DNA of 64,000 nt from Acidovorax_G lacteus (lineage in GTDB: Bacteria > Pseudomonadota > Gammaproteobacteria > Burkholderiales > Burkholderiaceae_C): positions 13,733 to 77,732 of the forward strand of contig NZ_BAABEX010000010.1 of NCBI RefSeq assembly GCF_039540375.1, given 5' to 3'. Shown piece by piece: positions 34,293-45,972 of the stretch (position 1 is its first letter; every line of letters begins with the position of its first letter). Below the pieces are notes generated by a model, which made no database searches, was not told where the DNA came from, and saw only the letters and a program-made list of their open reading frames with translations. A program made the translations under genes and the position numbers.

Positions 34293-35255
34293 ATGCAGCG
34301 TCGTCAACTCATCCAGTGGGGCGCGGCCGCGCTGGCTGCCGGCAGCCTGCCCGCCCAGGCCCAGGCGTTTCCGGCCAAGCCGATCAAGCTCGTGATCGCG
34401 TTTCCGGCGGGGGGGCCCACCGACATCACCATGCGTGCGCTGGCCGACAACGCGAGCAAGATTCTGGGCCAGGCCGTGGTGGTGGAAAACCGACCGGGTG
34501 CCGGTGGCACGCTGCCCGCGCAGGCCCTGCAGACGGCCCCCGCCGATGGCTACACGCTGGCGCAGATTCCGCTGGGCGTGTTCCGACTGCCCTACACCAC
34601 CAAGATCAACTGGGACCCGATCAAGGACATCAGCTACGTGCTCAACGTCACGGGCTATGCCTTCGGCCTCGTGGTGCCGGCCGACTCGCCGCTCAAGACC
34701 TGGACGCACTTCGTGGCCTGGGCCAAGGCCAACCCGGGCAAGCTCAGCTATGGCTCCACCGGCACGCTGACCAGCCCGCACCTGACCATGGAGCTCATCG
34801 CCCAGCAACTGGGCCTGGAGCTGCTGCATGTGCCCTACAAGGGAAGCGCCGATCTGATGCAGGCCATTCTGGGCGGGCAGATCATGGCGGCCGCCGATTC
34901 CACCGGTTTTGCGCCGCAGGTCGAGGCGGGCAAGCTGCGCGTGCTCAACACCTGGGGCGCAGAGCGCCTGGCCAAATTCCCCGACGCGCCCACGCTCAAG
35001 GAATTGGGGCTCGATCTGGTGCAGAACTCGCCGTTCGGCATCGGCGCGCCCAAGGGCACGCCACCCGAAGTCGTCAAGCGCCTGCACGATGCGTTCAAGC
35101 AGGCCATGGAGCAGGAGAGCTACCGCACCGCGCTGGCACGCTACGACATGGTGCCCATGTACATGGGCACGGCCGCGTACCTGAAGTTTGCGCAGGAAAC
35201 CTTCAACCGCGAGAAGGCCCTGGTCGAGAAGCTGGGCCTGGCCAAGCCGCAGTGA
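34293..35255 (+). CDS. Bug-family tripartite tricarboxylate transporter substrate-binding protein
   Basis: 320 residues; AAGGAG at 34279-34284 fixes the ATG at 34293 rather than the GTG-like upstream frame. A Tat-like or Sec signal (QRRQLIQWGAAALAAGSLPAQAQA) precedes the typical Bug opening PIKLVIAFPAGGPTDITMRALAD. VVENRPGAGGTLPAQ, the YGSTGTLTSPHLTMELIA region and HVPYKGSADLMQAILGGQI follow. Bug proteins are numerous in Burkholderiales and bind carboxylates. No TctA/TctB membrane genes are adjacent. It is 119 bp downstream of the PanE-like gene in the same direction. Confidence 0.93.
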   Translation: MQRRQLIQWGAAALAAGSLPAQAQAFPAKPIKLVIAFPAGGPTDITMRALADNASKILGQAVVVENRPGAGGTLPAQALQTAPADGYTLAQIPLGVFRLPYTTKINWDPIKDISYVLNVTGYAFGLVVPADSPLKTWTHFVAWAKANPGKLSYGSTGTLTSPHLTMELIAQQLGLELLHVPYKGSADLMQAILGGQIMAAADSTGFAPQVEAGKLRVLNTWGAERLAKFPDAPTLKELGLDLVQNSPFGIGAPKGTPPEVVKRLHDAFKQAMEQESYRTALARYDMVPMYMGTAAYLKFAQETFNREKALVEKLGLAKPQ

Positions 35256-35279
35256 CGTCGCCCGGCGCGCAGCCGTGGC

Positions 35280-36098
35280 TTATGGGCCGAGCAGGTGGTG
35301 CACCAACTCGGCAAAGCCTGCGCCGCGCTCGCCCTGCGTGACCCAGCGCGGAAGGTGCGCGAGCTGCGGCACAAAGCGCGCGATGTTGGCCACGCCCACG
35401 CTGTGCGGGAAGTGCTCAAACATGCGCTGGTCGTTGGTCGAATCGCCCACATAGACCCAGCCGTCCAGCTCGGCGTCCAGGTCGCGCCCCCAGAGCGTGC
35501 GCACAATCCAGCGCGCGCCCTCGAGCTTGTTGTGCGCGCCGTACCAGCCGTTGATGTGGATGCTGCTCACGGTGGCGTTCATGCCCGCGTCCTGCATCAG
35601 GCGCACAGCCTGGTCGATGGCGGCCTGCGGCAGCTGGGTGAACTCGCTGTGGTCAATGGCGATGTCGGTTTCGCGGCCTGCGGAATCGGTGGCGCGCCGT
35701 GCGCCGGGCACGGTGGCTTCGATGTGCGCCAGCACCTGCTGCATGCGGGCATGGTTCACAGCCCGCGTTGCCGAGTCCTGTTGATACAGTTTTGATAGCG
35801 GCTTGTGCTTGTTGCCGCTGGGTTTCAGGGCAGTTGAGCCATTTTCTGCCACGATCGCATCCACCGGCCACTGCAGCGCAAACGGCTCGCTCCAGCCCAC
35901 CGGGCGGCCGGTGATGGGCACCACGTGCAGGCCCGCGCTCCGCATGGCGGCCAGCGCGGCCAATGCGTCGGGCGTGATCGCGCCGTCGGTCGTCAGCGTG
36001 TCGTCGATGTCGGTGAACACGCCCACCCAGCGCCGCCCGCGCAGCGCATGGGCCAGGGCCAAGGGTTGGAGTCGGTCAGGGGGCAGGGCAGAGGGCAT
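35280..36098 (-). CDS. HAD-IIB phosphatase (mannosyl-3-phosphoglycerate phosphatase / Cof-like)
   Basis: 272 residues from the ATG at 36098; the upstream open frame is not needed. Motif I is VFTDIDDTLTTDGAI, motif II VVPITGRPVGWSEPF and motif IV YVGDSTNDQRMFEHF, with the C2-type cap between. SIHINGWYGAHNKLEGARW is typical of the MPGP-like branch that acts on phosphorylated sugars or sugar acids. Residues of about 90-106 (KPSGNKHKPLSKLYQQD) are encoded by a dispersed repeat copy and interrupt the cap domain. It faces the Bug gene tail to tail and has no obvious partner. Confidence 0.82.
   Translation of the reverse strand: MPSALPPDRLQPLALAHALRGRRWVGVFTDIDDTLTTDGAITPDALAALAAMRSAGLHVVPITGRPVGWSEPFALQWPVDAIVAENGSTALKPSGNKHKPLSKLYQQDSATRAVNHARMQQVLAHIEATVPGARRATDSAGRETDIAIDHSEFTQLPQAAIDQAVRLMQDAGMNATVSSIHINGWYGAHNKLEGARWIVRTLWGRDLDAELDGWVYVGDSTNDQRMFEHFPHSVGVANIARFVPQLAHLPRWVTQGERGAGFAELVHHLLGP
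35787..35830 (-). repeat. Dispersed repeat, copy 5, inside the HAD phosphatase
   Basis: On the minus strand it reads AACAAGCACAAGCCGCTATC then AAAACTG. It matches the AAGCACGAGCAGCTATCAAA core of the copy at 63919-63938 with two changes. Orientation relative to the gene is opposite to that in uvrA and DUF1289. Confidence 0.65.
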
Positions 36099-36196
36099 GC
36101 GATGAGGGGAAGCGGTGCAGGGCGAGGGCCAGGGACCGGTCAGGCCCGGGCCGGGCGGCGCGCAGTGTGCCACGAAAGGCGCGGCTGCGCTGTACC

Positions 36197-38056
36197 CTAC
36201 TGGCGCGCAAAGTCCACGATGGCGCGGTAGAACTGGTCCGAGCCGTCCTTGGGGTTGGTGGGCGTGAGCTCCATGCGGTTCACGCCATGCTCGGCCCCGC
36301 CCTTGAAGCGCGGGGGTACCACCGTGAAGTAGTACGGGCTCACAAAGCGCGCACCGGCCTTCTGGTGGCGCTGCAGTGCGCGCAGGGCCGCGCCGGGCTC
36401 TTTCCATTGCTGGGGGTGGAACTCCGGCACCCCGTAGCCGCGGATGCCCTGGGCCTGGAAGTAGGCCTGCACCCAGTCGCTGTCGGTCATGCCGCCGTAG
36501 AGGTTCAGCCCGTGGTTCCAGGCCGCGTCGCCGCGCAGCGTGTCGTCCATGGCAAACAGCTGCGGGTTCCAGGTGCCGTTGGCGCGCGGCACGATCTGGT
36601 GCGAGAACAACCAGGCGGCGGGCAGGCCTGCGGCGCGCGCGCGGCGGTGGAATTCGGCCAGGAACGCCGCCGCCTGGTGGCTGCGAAAACGGTTCCAGTC
36701 GCGCGCCACCGGGTTGTAGTACAGGTCCAGCGGGGGCTGGGGCAGGTCCATCCAGGCCCGCACGCCGCGCAGGCGCGCCAGTGGCTTGGCCGACGTGGCG
36801 GCCGGACTGCCCGCACGCGGCGGGCGCTGGTCGCGCTCCATGACCACGAATTCGGTCTGCGCGACCTCGAACAGGCCTTCGGCCGTGTGCGCGATGACCT
36901 GGGCGCGGTGGCGTCCCGGGGCCAGGTTCCGGTAGTCGAGGTCGTAGCGGAACCCGGTGTTGGGGTTGCGGATCTCGTCCACCGCCCGATACACATCCAG
37001 CCGGTGCAGGCCGCGTGGCACGTCGGCCAGGGGCTGGCCATCGAGGTGCAGCTGCAGGCGCTGTACCTTGCCTTGCGGGTCCCACAGCCAGCCCGACAGC
37101 GGCAGCGTGCCATCGGCATACGCGTCGTAATGCTCGGCAAAGCCCTTGAGCGGCTCCTTGCGGATGTCGCGTGAGGGCGCGGGCACCTCGTCGAAGCTCT
37201 GCCAGGGCAACCCGGTCGCGCGGGCATAGGCGTCCACGCTGCCGTACTCGCGCGCCAGCCAGCGGCGGAAGTCGGCCACCGATTCGGGTCGGTAGTCGGT
37301 CACGCGCACGTCCTGGTGGCGGCCCATGCCGCTTTCAAAGTCGGGAAACAGGTGGTGCAGTTCGCCCGCCAGCGTCACCGCCACGATGCGTTTGCGGGTG
37401 GCCTCGGGCAGTGCCAGCAGGCGCTTGGCCACGGCCTCCAGAGCGGCATAGCGGTAGCGATTGACCGGTATGTCGGCGTCGGTGCGCAGGGTGTAGGGTG
37501 CGATCCGGTAGCCGAAATAGCCCAGCTGCGGCGGCTGGCCGTCGCGCAGCGCCATCAGGTTGCGCGGGTCGGCCAGCAATTCCTCGGTAAGCGGACCGGT
37601 GGAGTCGAAATGCCCGGCCGAGAGGTACACCACCACGGGGCGCTGCACTTCGGTGATCAGCCGCATCCAGGTGTCGAGCTGTACGGGGTCGATGGCCCAG
37701 CCCTTGGGCGTGCGGTGGTAGAGGGCCAGCAGTTGCAGGGTTACGGTGTAGCCCACCTGCACCGCGCCCTGGGGCCCGCCGGGCTCCAGGGTGTCGAGGA
37801 GGCGGCGCAGGGCCGGGGCGGCGCTTTCTCGCCGCTGCAGGCAATAGGCCTGCGCCTGGCTCAGCGAGGCGACTTCGGGCGCGCGCTCGGCCGATTCACA
37901 GGCGAGCAGCCCCTCCACCGTCGGCGCGACGATGAAGGGTGGCGCTGAGGTCGTCGGGCTCGGCGGTGGTGCTTTCGGGGCGGGGGCGGCCAGCGTCAGG
38001 GCGGGCCACAGCAGGCTGGCCAGCAGCAGCCGGCAGTTCGTGAAACGGGGGCTCAT
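36197..38056 (-). CDS. Secreted glycoside-hydrolase-like protein, family uncertain
   Basis: 619 residues with a clear signal peptide (residues 1-23, CRLLLASLLWPALTLAAPA) followed by a Pro-rich stretch. VVVYLSAGHFDSTGPLTEELLADPRN, VAVTLAGELHHLFPDFESG (possible acid/base Glu) and DFRRWLAREYGSVDAYARATGLPW recall TIM-barrel glycosidases of the GH42 type, where a WLxxxYG helix is common. C-terminal beta-rich parts follow. I cannot place it firmly. It begins inside the 3' end of the upstream glycosyltransferase gene (161-bp overlap in another frame). It probably trims or modifies an extracellular polysaccharide. Confidence 0.6.
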   Translation of the reverse strand: MSPRFTNCRLLLASLLWPALTLAAPAPKAPPPSPTTSAPPFIVAPTVEGLLACESAERAPEVASLSQAQAYCLQRRESAAPALRRLLDTLEPGGPQGAVQVGYTVTLQLLALYHRTPKGWAIDPVQLDTWMRLITEVQRPVVVYLSAGHFDSTGPLTEELLADPRNLMALRDGQPPQLGYFGYRIAPYTLRTDADIPVNRYRYAALEAVAKRLLALPEATRKRIVAVTLAGELHHLFPDFESGMGRHQDVRVTDYRPESVADFRRWLAREYGSVDAYARATGLPWQSFDEVPAPSRDIRKEPLKGFAEHYDAYADGTLPLSGWLWDPQGKVQRLQLHLDGQPLADVPRGLHRLDVYRAVDEIRNPNTGFRYDLDYRNLAPGRHRAQVIAHTAEGLFEVAQTEFVVMERDQRPPRAGSPAATSAKPLARLRGVRAWMDLPQPPLDLYYNPVARDWNRFRSHQAAAFLAEFHRRARAAGLPAAWLFSHQIVPRANGTWNPQLFAMDDTLRGDAAWNHGLNLYGGMTDSDWVQAYFQAQGIRGYGVPEFHPQQWKEPGAALRALQRHQKAGARFVSPYYFTVVPPRFKGGAEHGVNRMELTPTNPKDGSDQFYRAIVDFARQ

Positions 38057-39005
38057 GTCCCAGGATGGTACTCAGCGGTTCGGTGGGCACGCTGTCCACG
38101 TCGTAGTGCAGAAAGGCAATCAGGAACTGGATACCGATGAGCACCGGCAGGGCCGCCAGCATCACCGTGCCGCTGGAGGCCGGTTGGCCGCTGAGGGCGC
38201 TGCCGATCCAGTGCGCCACACCGAAGATCAGGCCGGACAAGAGCATCAATAGCCCGGCCACGCTGTACACGGTGCCCGGGTTGAAGTCGCGCACCAGGTA
38301 GCTGTAGGCATAGCGGCGCCACCAGCGCGACCAGTGCTTGGCCAGGAACTCGGGCACCACCTTGCGTACGTTCAGGTGCGACACCTCGTCGGCGTACACC
38401 GCGTCCATGGGCACGTCTTTGACCACGGCCCGCACGGTGTTGAGGCGGAACAGCATGTCCGTCTCGAAGAAATAGCGGCGCTCAATCTTGTCCAGCGGCA
38501 GTTCGCGCAGCACCCGCGTGTGCACGGCCGTGTAGCCGTTGGTCGGGTCCATGAGGGGCCAGTAGCCGCAGCTGAGCTTGGTCACGAACGACAGCACCGC
38601 GTTGCCAAACAGGCGCACGGGCGGCATGCCGAGCACGGATTCCGGGCGGAAGAAACGGTTGCCCTTGGTGTAGTCGGCCCGGCCTTGCAGGATGGGGGCG
38701 ACGAACTGCGGAATCAGCCGCGGGTCCATCTGCCCGTCGCCGTCGATTTTGACCACGATGTCCATGCCGTCGGCCAGCGCCTGGCGGTAGGCGGTGAGCA
38801 CCGCCCCGCCCACGCCCTGGTTTTGCATGTGGCGCAGCACCTGCACGCGCGGGTCGCGGCAGCGGGCCTCAATAAAGGCTCCACTGCCGTCGGGGCAGGC
38901 GTCGTCCACGGCGTAGATGCGCGCCACACCGGGGGGTACGGCGGCGATGACCTCCAGCACGTGGCGGGTGACGCGGAAGCAGGGAATGGCGACAGCGATC
39001 TGCAT
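37896..39005 (-). CDS. GT2 family glycosyltransferase (polyprenyl-phosphate hexosyltransferase-like)
   Basis: 369 residues. Residues of about 1-230 form a GT-A domain: IAVAIPCFRVTRHVLEVI, IYAVDDACPDGSG, QNQGVGGAVLTAYRQALADG, and the metal site VVKIDGDGQMDP. Two predicted membrane helices (about 248-270 and 284-304) lie before a C-terminal tail rich in Pro, Ala and Arg. This is the layout of GtrB/DPM1-like enzymes that load a sugar onto undecaprenyl phosphate. The last 53 codons overlap the next gene in another frame. It is in a minus-strand group with a small transporter and a large membrane protein. Confidence 0.82.
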   Translation of the reverse strand: MQIAVAIPCFRVTRHVLEVIAAVPPGVARIYAVDDACPDGSGAFIEARCRDPRVQVLRHMQNQGVGGAVLTAYRQALADGMDIVVKIDGDGQMDPRLIPQFVAPILQGRADYTKGNRFFRPESVLGMPPVRLFGNAVLSFVTKLSCGYWPLMDPTNGYTAVHTRVLRELPLDKIERRYFFETDMLFRLNTVRAVVKDVPMDAVYADEVSHLNVRKVVPEFLAKHWSRWWRRYAYSYLVRDFNPGTVYSVAGLLMLLSGLIFGVAHWIGSALSGQPASSGTVMLAALPVLIGIQFLIAFLHYDVDSVPTEPLSTILGHEPPFHELPAAAGQPAVARPDAGRPRPESTTAEPDDLSATLHRRADGGGAARL

Positions 39006-39021
39006 CGGATGCTCCCAGCCC

Positions 39022-39372
39022 TTATTGCGAGCGCGCGGCCAGCGTCACACCCGCCAGAATCAGCACGCCGCCGGCCAGTGTCTGCATCGACACGGCCTCG
39101 CCCAGCCACACCCGCCCGAGCAAGGGCACGATGAGGAAGGCCAGGCCCATGAACGGATACGCCAGCGACAGCGGCGCATGGCGCAGCACCCAGACCCAGC
39201 CAAGGGTCGTCACCCCGTACAGCACCAGCGCCGCCAGCAGCCAGCCGTTGAAGGCCCAGTCGGCCCAGCCTGCGTGGGGCGGCATGCTCATGGCCGCCTT
39301 CTTGAACAGCAGCTGCCCGAGTGAGATGCCCAGAACGCAGGTGAGGGTGGCAAGGACGGTGGAAAGGGGCAT
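39022..39372 (-). CDS. Small EamA/SMR-like membrane protein (possible lipid-sugar flippase)
   Basis: 116 residues from the ATG at 39372, with GGGG-type purines only for a ribosome-binding site. Four hydrophobic segments are visible (STVLATLTCVLGISLGQLLF, GWLLAALVLYGVTTLGWVWV, LAYPFMGLAFLIVPLLGRV, LAGGVLILAGVTLAA). The APLSLAYPFMGLAFLIVPLLG block and the size match the EamA/SMR fold of ArnE/ArnF-type lipid-linked sugar flippases. It starts 28 bp after the multi-TM gene and ends 16 bp before the GT2 gene, so all belong to one operon. Alternatively it could export a small molecule. Confidence 0.78.
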   Translation of the reverse strand: MPLSTVLATLTCVLGISLGQLLFKKAAMSMPPHAGWADWAFNGWLLAALVLYGVTTLGWVWVLRHAPLSLAYPFMGLAFLIVPLLGRVWLGEAVSMQTLAGGVLILAGVTLAARSQ

Positions 39373-39400
39373 GGACCAGCAAAAAGCCCAGGGGGGCGTG

Positions 39401-40766
39401 TCAGACAGCCTTGGAGCGTACCCCGAGCCACAGCGGGCCCCACAGGACGGTGAGGGTAAAAAACGGTAACAGGTAGCGGTATTCGCCCGCGATCGAAAAG
39501 ACCGTGATGGCGCCGAACTGCAGCACCATGGGCGCGGCCACCAGCACCGTGGCGCGGTCGCGCCGCTGCCAGCCCGCCCACAGCGCCCAGAACGCAAGCG
39601 CCACGCCCACGAAGGGTGTCCACAGCAGCCAGCGCCACTGGAACGACCATTCGTACAGGGTGAACAGCGCAATGCCGCCTGCGAGCCAATCGGTCTTGCG
39701 GAACCGCGATTTCGTCTCGATCTGCTGCAGCACATGCGCGGCATAGCTGTGCGATGGAAGACCGCCTTGCGCAAACCCGGCCACCAGCAGCAGGTTGACG
39801 CGGCTGCCTACGAACTTGGGCATGTTGTGCCAGAGGTTGTAGGTGAAGAACTGCTCCACCACGGCTTTGCGATCGTCTTTGGGCAGGCCCATCACGCGCG
39901 GGCCGTCGGCGCGGAAGGTCAGCGGGTCCCAGTAGTCCGGGTCGTAGAACGCAATCACCTTCTCGTAAATGCCGTGGCGCTTGAGCAGTTGCACGGTGTC
40001 GGGATGCACGCGGGGCGATGCCGTCCACAGGTTCATGGGCCGCGGTTGCAGGAAGTTCGCGGTTTCGTAGATGGCCAGCGGGTAGAGCACGCTGTGGGTT
40101 GGCACTTCCTGCCGACCCTGGCCAGCCGCCATGTTCAGTGCGATGGATGACAGGGCGATGACGCCCAGCCCCAAGCGCCCTCTGCCTTGCACCCACCACA
40201 GCGCCAAGGCCACCGGCAGCAGGAACACGATGCCGTTCGGCCGCAAGAAGGCGGCAAACGGCAGCGTAAGGGCGACGAACACCAGGCCGCTCGCATCCAT
40301 GCGCCGTGCGCGCACTGCGCGCCACAGCTCGAACAGCAGCCCGGTCACGGCCACGGCGTAGTAGCCGTCGGGATACAGCGAGCCTGCAAAGAACACCATT
40401 TGCGGTGCGGCGCACACCAGCAGCAACAGGACGGCGGTGGTCTTGCGCAGGCCATGCTGCCATTGCCAGGCCAGCAGGCGCGCAAACACCAGGGCCGTGA
40501 GCAGCAGCAGCACGGCAATGGGCACCTCGACCCGCTGCGTGCCCGCGTACAGCAGCCGCACGAAGCCGTACCAGAAGTCGGGCTTGCCCGAGTGGTGCAC
40601 CGCGGGGTTCTGCACCTCGAGCAGGATGGCCAGGCTGTCCTGGCCCAGCACGCCCGGCCAGAACGCGACGAGCCAGGTGCCATAGACCAGTGCCAGCAGC
40701 GCCAGCAGCACCCCGAACGGCCGCCAGGCAAAACGCTCCAGCGAGGCGGTTGCGCGGGGCGCTCCG

Positions 40767-40777
<11 letters not shown>
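39401..40777 (-). CDS. Multi-pass membrane protein, GtrC-like putative glycosyltransferase
   Basis: 458 residues with about ten predicted membrane segments. The first loop contains WPGVLGQDSLAILLEVQNP, carrying an acidic residue pair reminiscent of the DD/ED pairs in GT-C transferases such as ArnT. Later loops (TASPRVHPDTVQLLKRHG, NLWHNMPKFVGSR) are hydrophilic and periplasmic. With the downstream EamA-like flippase and the GT2 transferase, the set resembles the GtrABC logic: load a sugar onto a lipid carrier, flip it and transfer it outside. Function is inferred from this set. The start overlaps the prfC stop by 11 bp. Confidence 0.7.
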
Positions 40778-42395
<1,618 letters not shown>

Positions 42396-42554
42396 GGTGT
42401 TCCAAGAAGAAGGGTCTGGTGGTGCCCGTCCTGGCGGTGCAGGCGGCTCCACGGGTGCAGCAAGCGCACGGGAGAAGGCTCCGATTATCACCGCCATGCC
42501 CGCCAACGCGGCCGCCATAATCGCAACCCTTCATAACAGGCGAGAGGGAAGGCT

Positions 42555-44171
42555 GTGCTTCGAAAGCATGCAATCTGGGCGCGGCGCATGGCGCTGCTGG
42601 GGCTGGCGATGGTGTCCAGCGGGTGGGCGTATGCCAGTTTTGAGGAAGGCATGGGCGCGATGGGCACGCGCGATTTCGCCAGGGCCCGGGCGTTCTTCGA
42701 GGCCGCACCGGCCGATGCGCGGGCCGTGTACCAGCTCAGCCGTCTGGCGCGGCTGGGCCTGGGCGAAGCCGTGGACGCCACGCGCGCTGCGCAACTGCTG
42801 GCGCGGGCGTCCGAGCTGGGGCACCTCGATGCCCAGCTGGACTATGTCTATGCGCTGGCCAACGGGCAGGGCGTCGCCAAGGACGTGCCCGGTGCCATGC
42901 AGCGCCTGCAGGCCCTGTCCGACAAAGGTGTGGTGGAGGCGCAGATCGAACTGGGCCGCGCGCTGTACTTCGGCTTCTGGGGCCAGCCGCGCGAGGTGCA
43001 GCGCAGCCTTGTGTGGCTGGAGAAGGCGGCCAGAACCGGCAACGCGGAGGCCAAGACCCTGTTGGGCATTGCCTTGCTGGACGGAGACGGAGCCCCCATC
43101 GACGAGGCCCGTGGGGTGGCGCTGGTGCGCGAAGGCGCGGAGGGGGGGCGCGCGGATGCCATGAACCGCTATGCGGCCATGCTCACGTTCGGGCGCGTGG
43201 TGCCGCGCGACGAGGCGGCCGGCGCGCGCTGGTACCGCCAGTCGGCCGACAAGCTCGACCCGACGGGCCAGTACGGAACGGCGCTCGCGTACCTGAACGG
43301 CCGGGGCGTGCCCAAAGACGAGGCGCTGGGCATCCGCTATCTGGACGCTGCGGCCCGGCAGGGCTGGGCCTGGGCGCAAATGGACCTGGCCGAGCGCTAC
43401 TTCTGGGGGCAGGGCGTGCCGCAGATGCGCGGCGAAGCGTACTACTGGTACTCGGTGGCCGCGACCAGCCGCACCGCCAGCGTGCAGGAGCGCGCGGGCG
43501 TGCGTCGGGCCGAGGTGGCGCGCGAGTTGAACGCCGCCGAGGTCGAGCGCACGGCCAAACGGGCGGCGGCGTTCCGCGTCCAACCCGGTTTCGCTCCGCG
43601 CGCCGAGGCGCTGCCGGTGCTGTCGGCCGGCGACCGGGTGAGCATCGGCGGCGTGGCGCTAACGATTCCGGCGCCCAAGGGCTTTACCAACGGCTGGGAG
43701 CTGGCCAACCACCTGCAGCGCGCGTTTCCCAACAATCCGGGCTTTCGGCCCCTGCTCATGGCGCTGATGCGCCAGGACGACATGGACCGCATCAAGCTGG
43801 GCATTGCGTCGGATCTGCGCACCATCGAGGTGTCGCGGCACGTGCCCGACGACGCGATGGCGGTGGACACGCGCCTGTTTGCCGACATCAAGCGCCAGCT
43901 GCGCAGCCAGATCGATGCCAACATCGCCAATGGGCAGTTTCGCTCTGAAGGCCTGGTGCGCGACGACGAGCGCGTGTTTGCCATGATGCGCTCCAGCGTT
44001 GTGGAGCCTCAGCGCTTCGATGCCGTGGCCCTGGTGCTGCTCAAGGACCGGGTGCTTTCCGTGAGCTTTGCGGGCTTTACGCCTGAGCACAAGGCCGAGG
44101 TGGAGTCGCTGGTCCAGGCCTTTTGCAACGGCCTGCTCTCGGCCAACCGCGCGGGCCTGTTCACGCAGTAA
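42555..44171 (+). CDS. Sel1-repeat (TPR-like) secreted protein
   Basis: 538 residues with a GTG start at 42555; AGGGAAGG lies close upstream. An ATG at 42588 is the alternative and keeps the signal peptide (MALLGLAMVSSGWAYA). Residues of about 30-310 contain about seven Sel1-like repeats (for example AQLDYVYALANGQGVAKD, AMNRYAAMLTFGRVVPRD, TGQYGTALAYLNGRGVPKDEA, AQMDLAERYFWGQGVPQ). The C-terminal roughly 200 residues form a separate domain of unknown fold (KGFTNGWELANHLQ, FADIKRQLRSQIDANI). Sel1 repeats usually mediate protein binding. It diverges from prfC, and a CATAAT box at 42516-42521 may be its -10. Confidence 0.82.
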   Translation: MLRKHAIWARRMALLGLAMVSSGWAYASFEEGMGAMGTRDFARARAFFEAAPADARAVYQLSRLARLGLGEAVDATRAAQLLARASELGHLDAQLDYVYALANGQGVAKDVPGAMQRLQALSDKGVVEAQIELGRALYFGFWGQPREVQRSLVWLEKAARTGNAEAKTLLGIALLDGDGAPIDEARGVALVREGAEGGRADAMNRYAAMLTFGRVVPRDEAAGARWYRQSADKLDPTGQYGTALAYLNGRGVPKDEALGIRYLDAAARQGWAWAQMDLAERYFWGQGVPQMRGEAYYWYSVAATSRTASVQERAGVRRAEVARELNAAEVERTAKRAAAFRVQPGFAPRAEALPVLSAGDRVSIGGVALTIPAPKGFTNGWELANHLQRAFPNNPGFRPLLMALMRQDDMDRIKLGIASDLRTIEVSRHVPDDAMAVDTRLFADIKRQLRSQIDANIANGQFRSEGLVRDDERVFAMMRSSVVEPQRFDAVALVLLKDRVLSVSFAGFTPEHKAEVESLVQAFCNGLLSANRAGLFTQ

Positions 44172-44190
44172 CAGGCGGGTCGTCCATGCC

Positions 44191-44219
44191 GCACACGGGG
44201 GGCGAATCCCCCGCTGTGC
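44191..44219. terminator. Hairpin after the Sel1-repeat gene
   Basis: GCACAcGGGGG, a 6-nt loop, then CCCCCgcTGTGC form a strong stem 19 bp past the stop. It lacks a T-run, so termination here is only probable. Confidence 0.4.
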
Positions 44220-44240
44220 GGTGTTGTTCCGGCGCGGTTT

Positions 44241-44246
44241 TATAAT
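44241..44246 (+). promoter_or_regulatory. -10 box of the ahcY promoter
   Basis: A perfect TATAAT sits 8 bp before the first paired base of the SAH riboswitch, so the transcript would start near 44253 with the aptamer almost at its 5' end. No good -35 match is seen 16-18 bp upstream. Confidence 0.7.
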
Positions 44247-44254
44247 CGCGGCTT

Positions 44255-44323
44255 CCGAGGAGCGTTGCAGCGCCCCCAGCAACTGCGGGGCGTGAGGCTC
44301 GGAGTCATCTCGCAACGACGCTC
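44255..44323 (+). ncRNA. S-adenosylhomocysteine (SAH) riboswitch
   Basis: CCGAGGAGCGTTGC at the 5' side, AGGCTCGG at 44295-44302 and GCAACGACGCTC at 44312-44323 match the SAH riboswitch consensus. P1 is CCGAG with CTCGG (44298-44302). An internal stem pairs GCCCC with GGGGC. The pseudoknot pairs GAGCG/TTGC of the 5' strand with GCAA/CGCTC at the 3' end. SAH binding is known to turn on the downstream gene in this class, and the next gene is SAH hydrolase. Confidence 0.93.
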
Positions 44324-44398
44324 ATCCACCTGCGCGTGTGGTGAGCTTTGCATTCCTCCGCGTTTGGGTGGCTTTCCATCTTTGATCTGGAGCCCGAA

Positions 44399-45838
<1,440 letters not shown>

Positions 45839-45892
45839 TCGCGGTGCGCCGCCTACGGTGGTGCCGGAGCGCGTGCCCAGACTGGGCGGCGC

Positions 45893-45960
45893 TCCTGATT
45901 TGATAGCTGCTCGTGGTCTACTTTGCTGGGCCGGGGCCGGATTTCGTTTGAAAAGAGCAA
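45893..45960 (-). repeat. Dispersed repeat, copy 6, between ahcY and tlyA
   Basis: CCTGATTTGATAGCTGCTCG followed by TGG matches the reverse complement of the 63899-63952 copy at its 5' half. The 3' half is diverged. It fills much of the ahcY-tlyA spacer. Confidence 0.65.
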
Positions 45961-45972
45961 CGGGGAGGGCGC

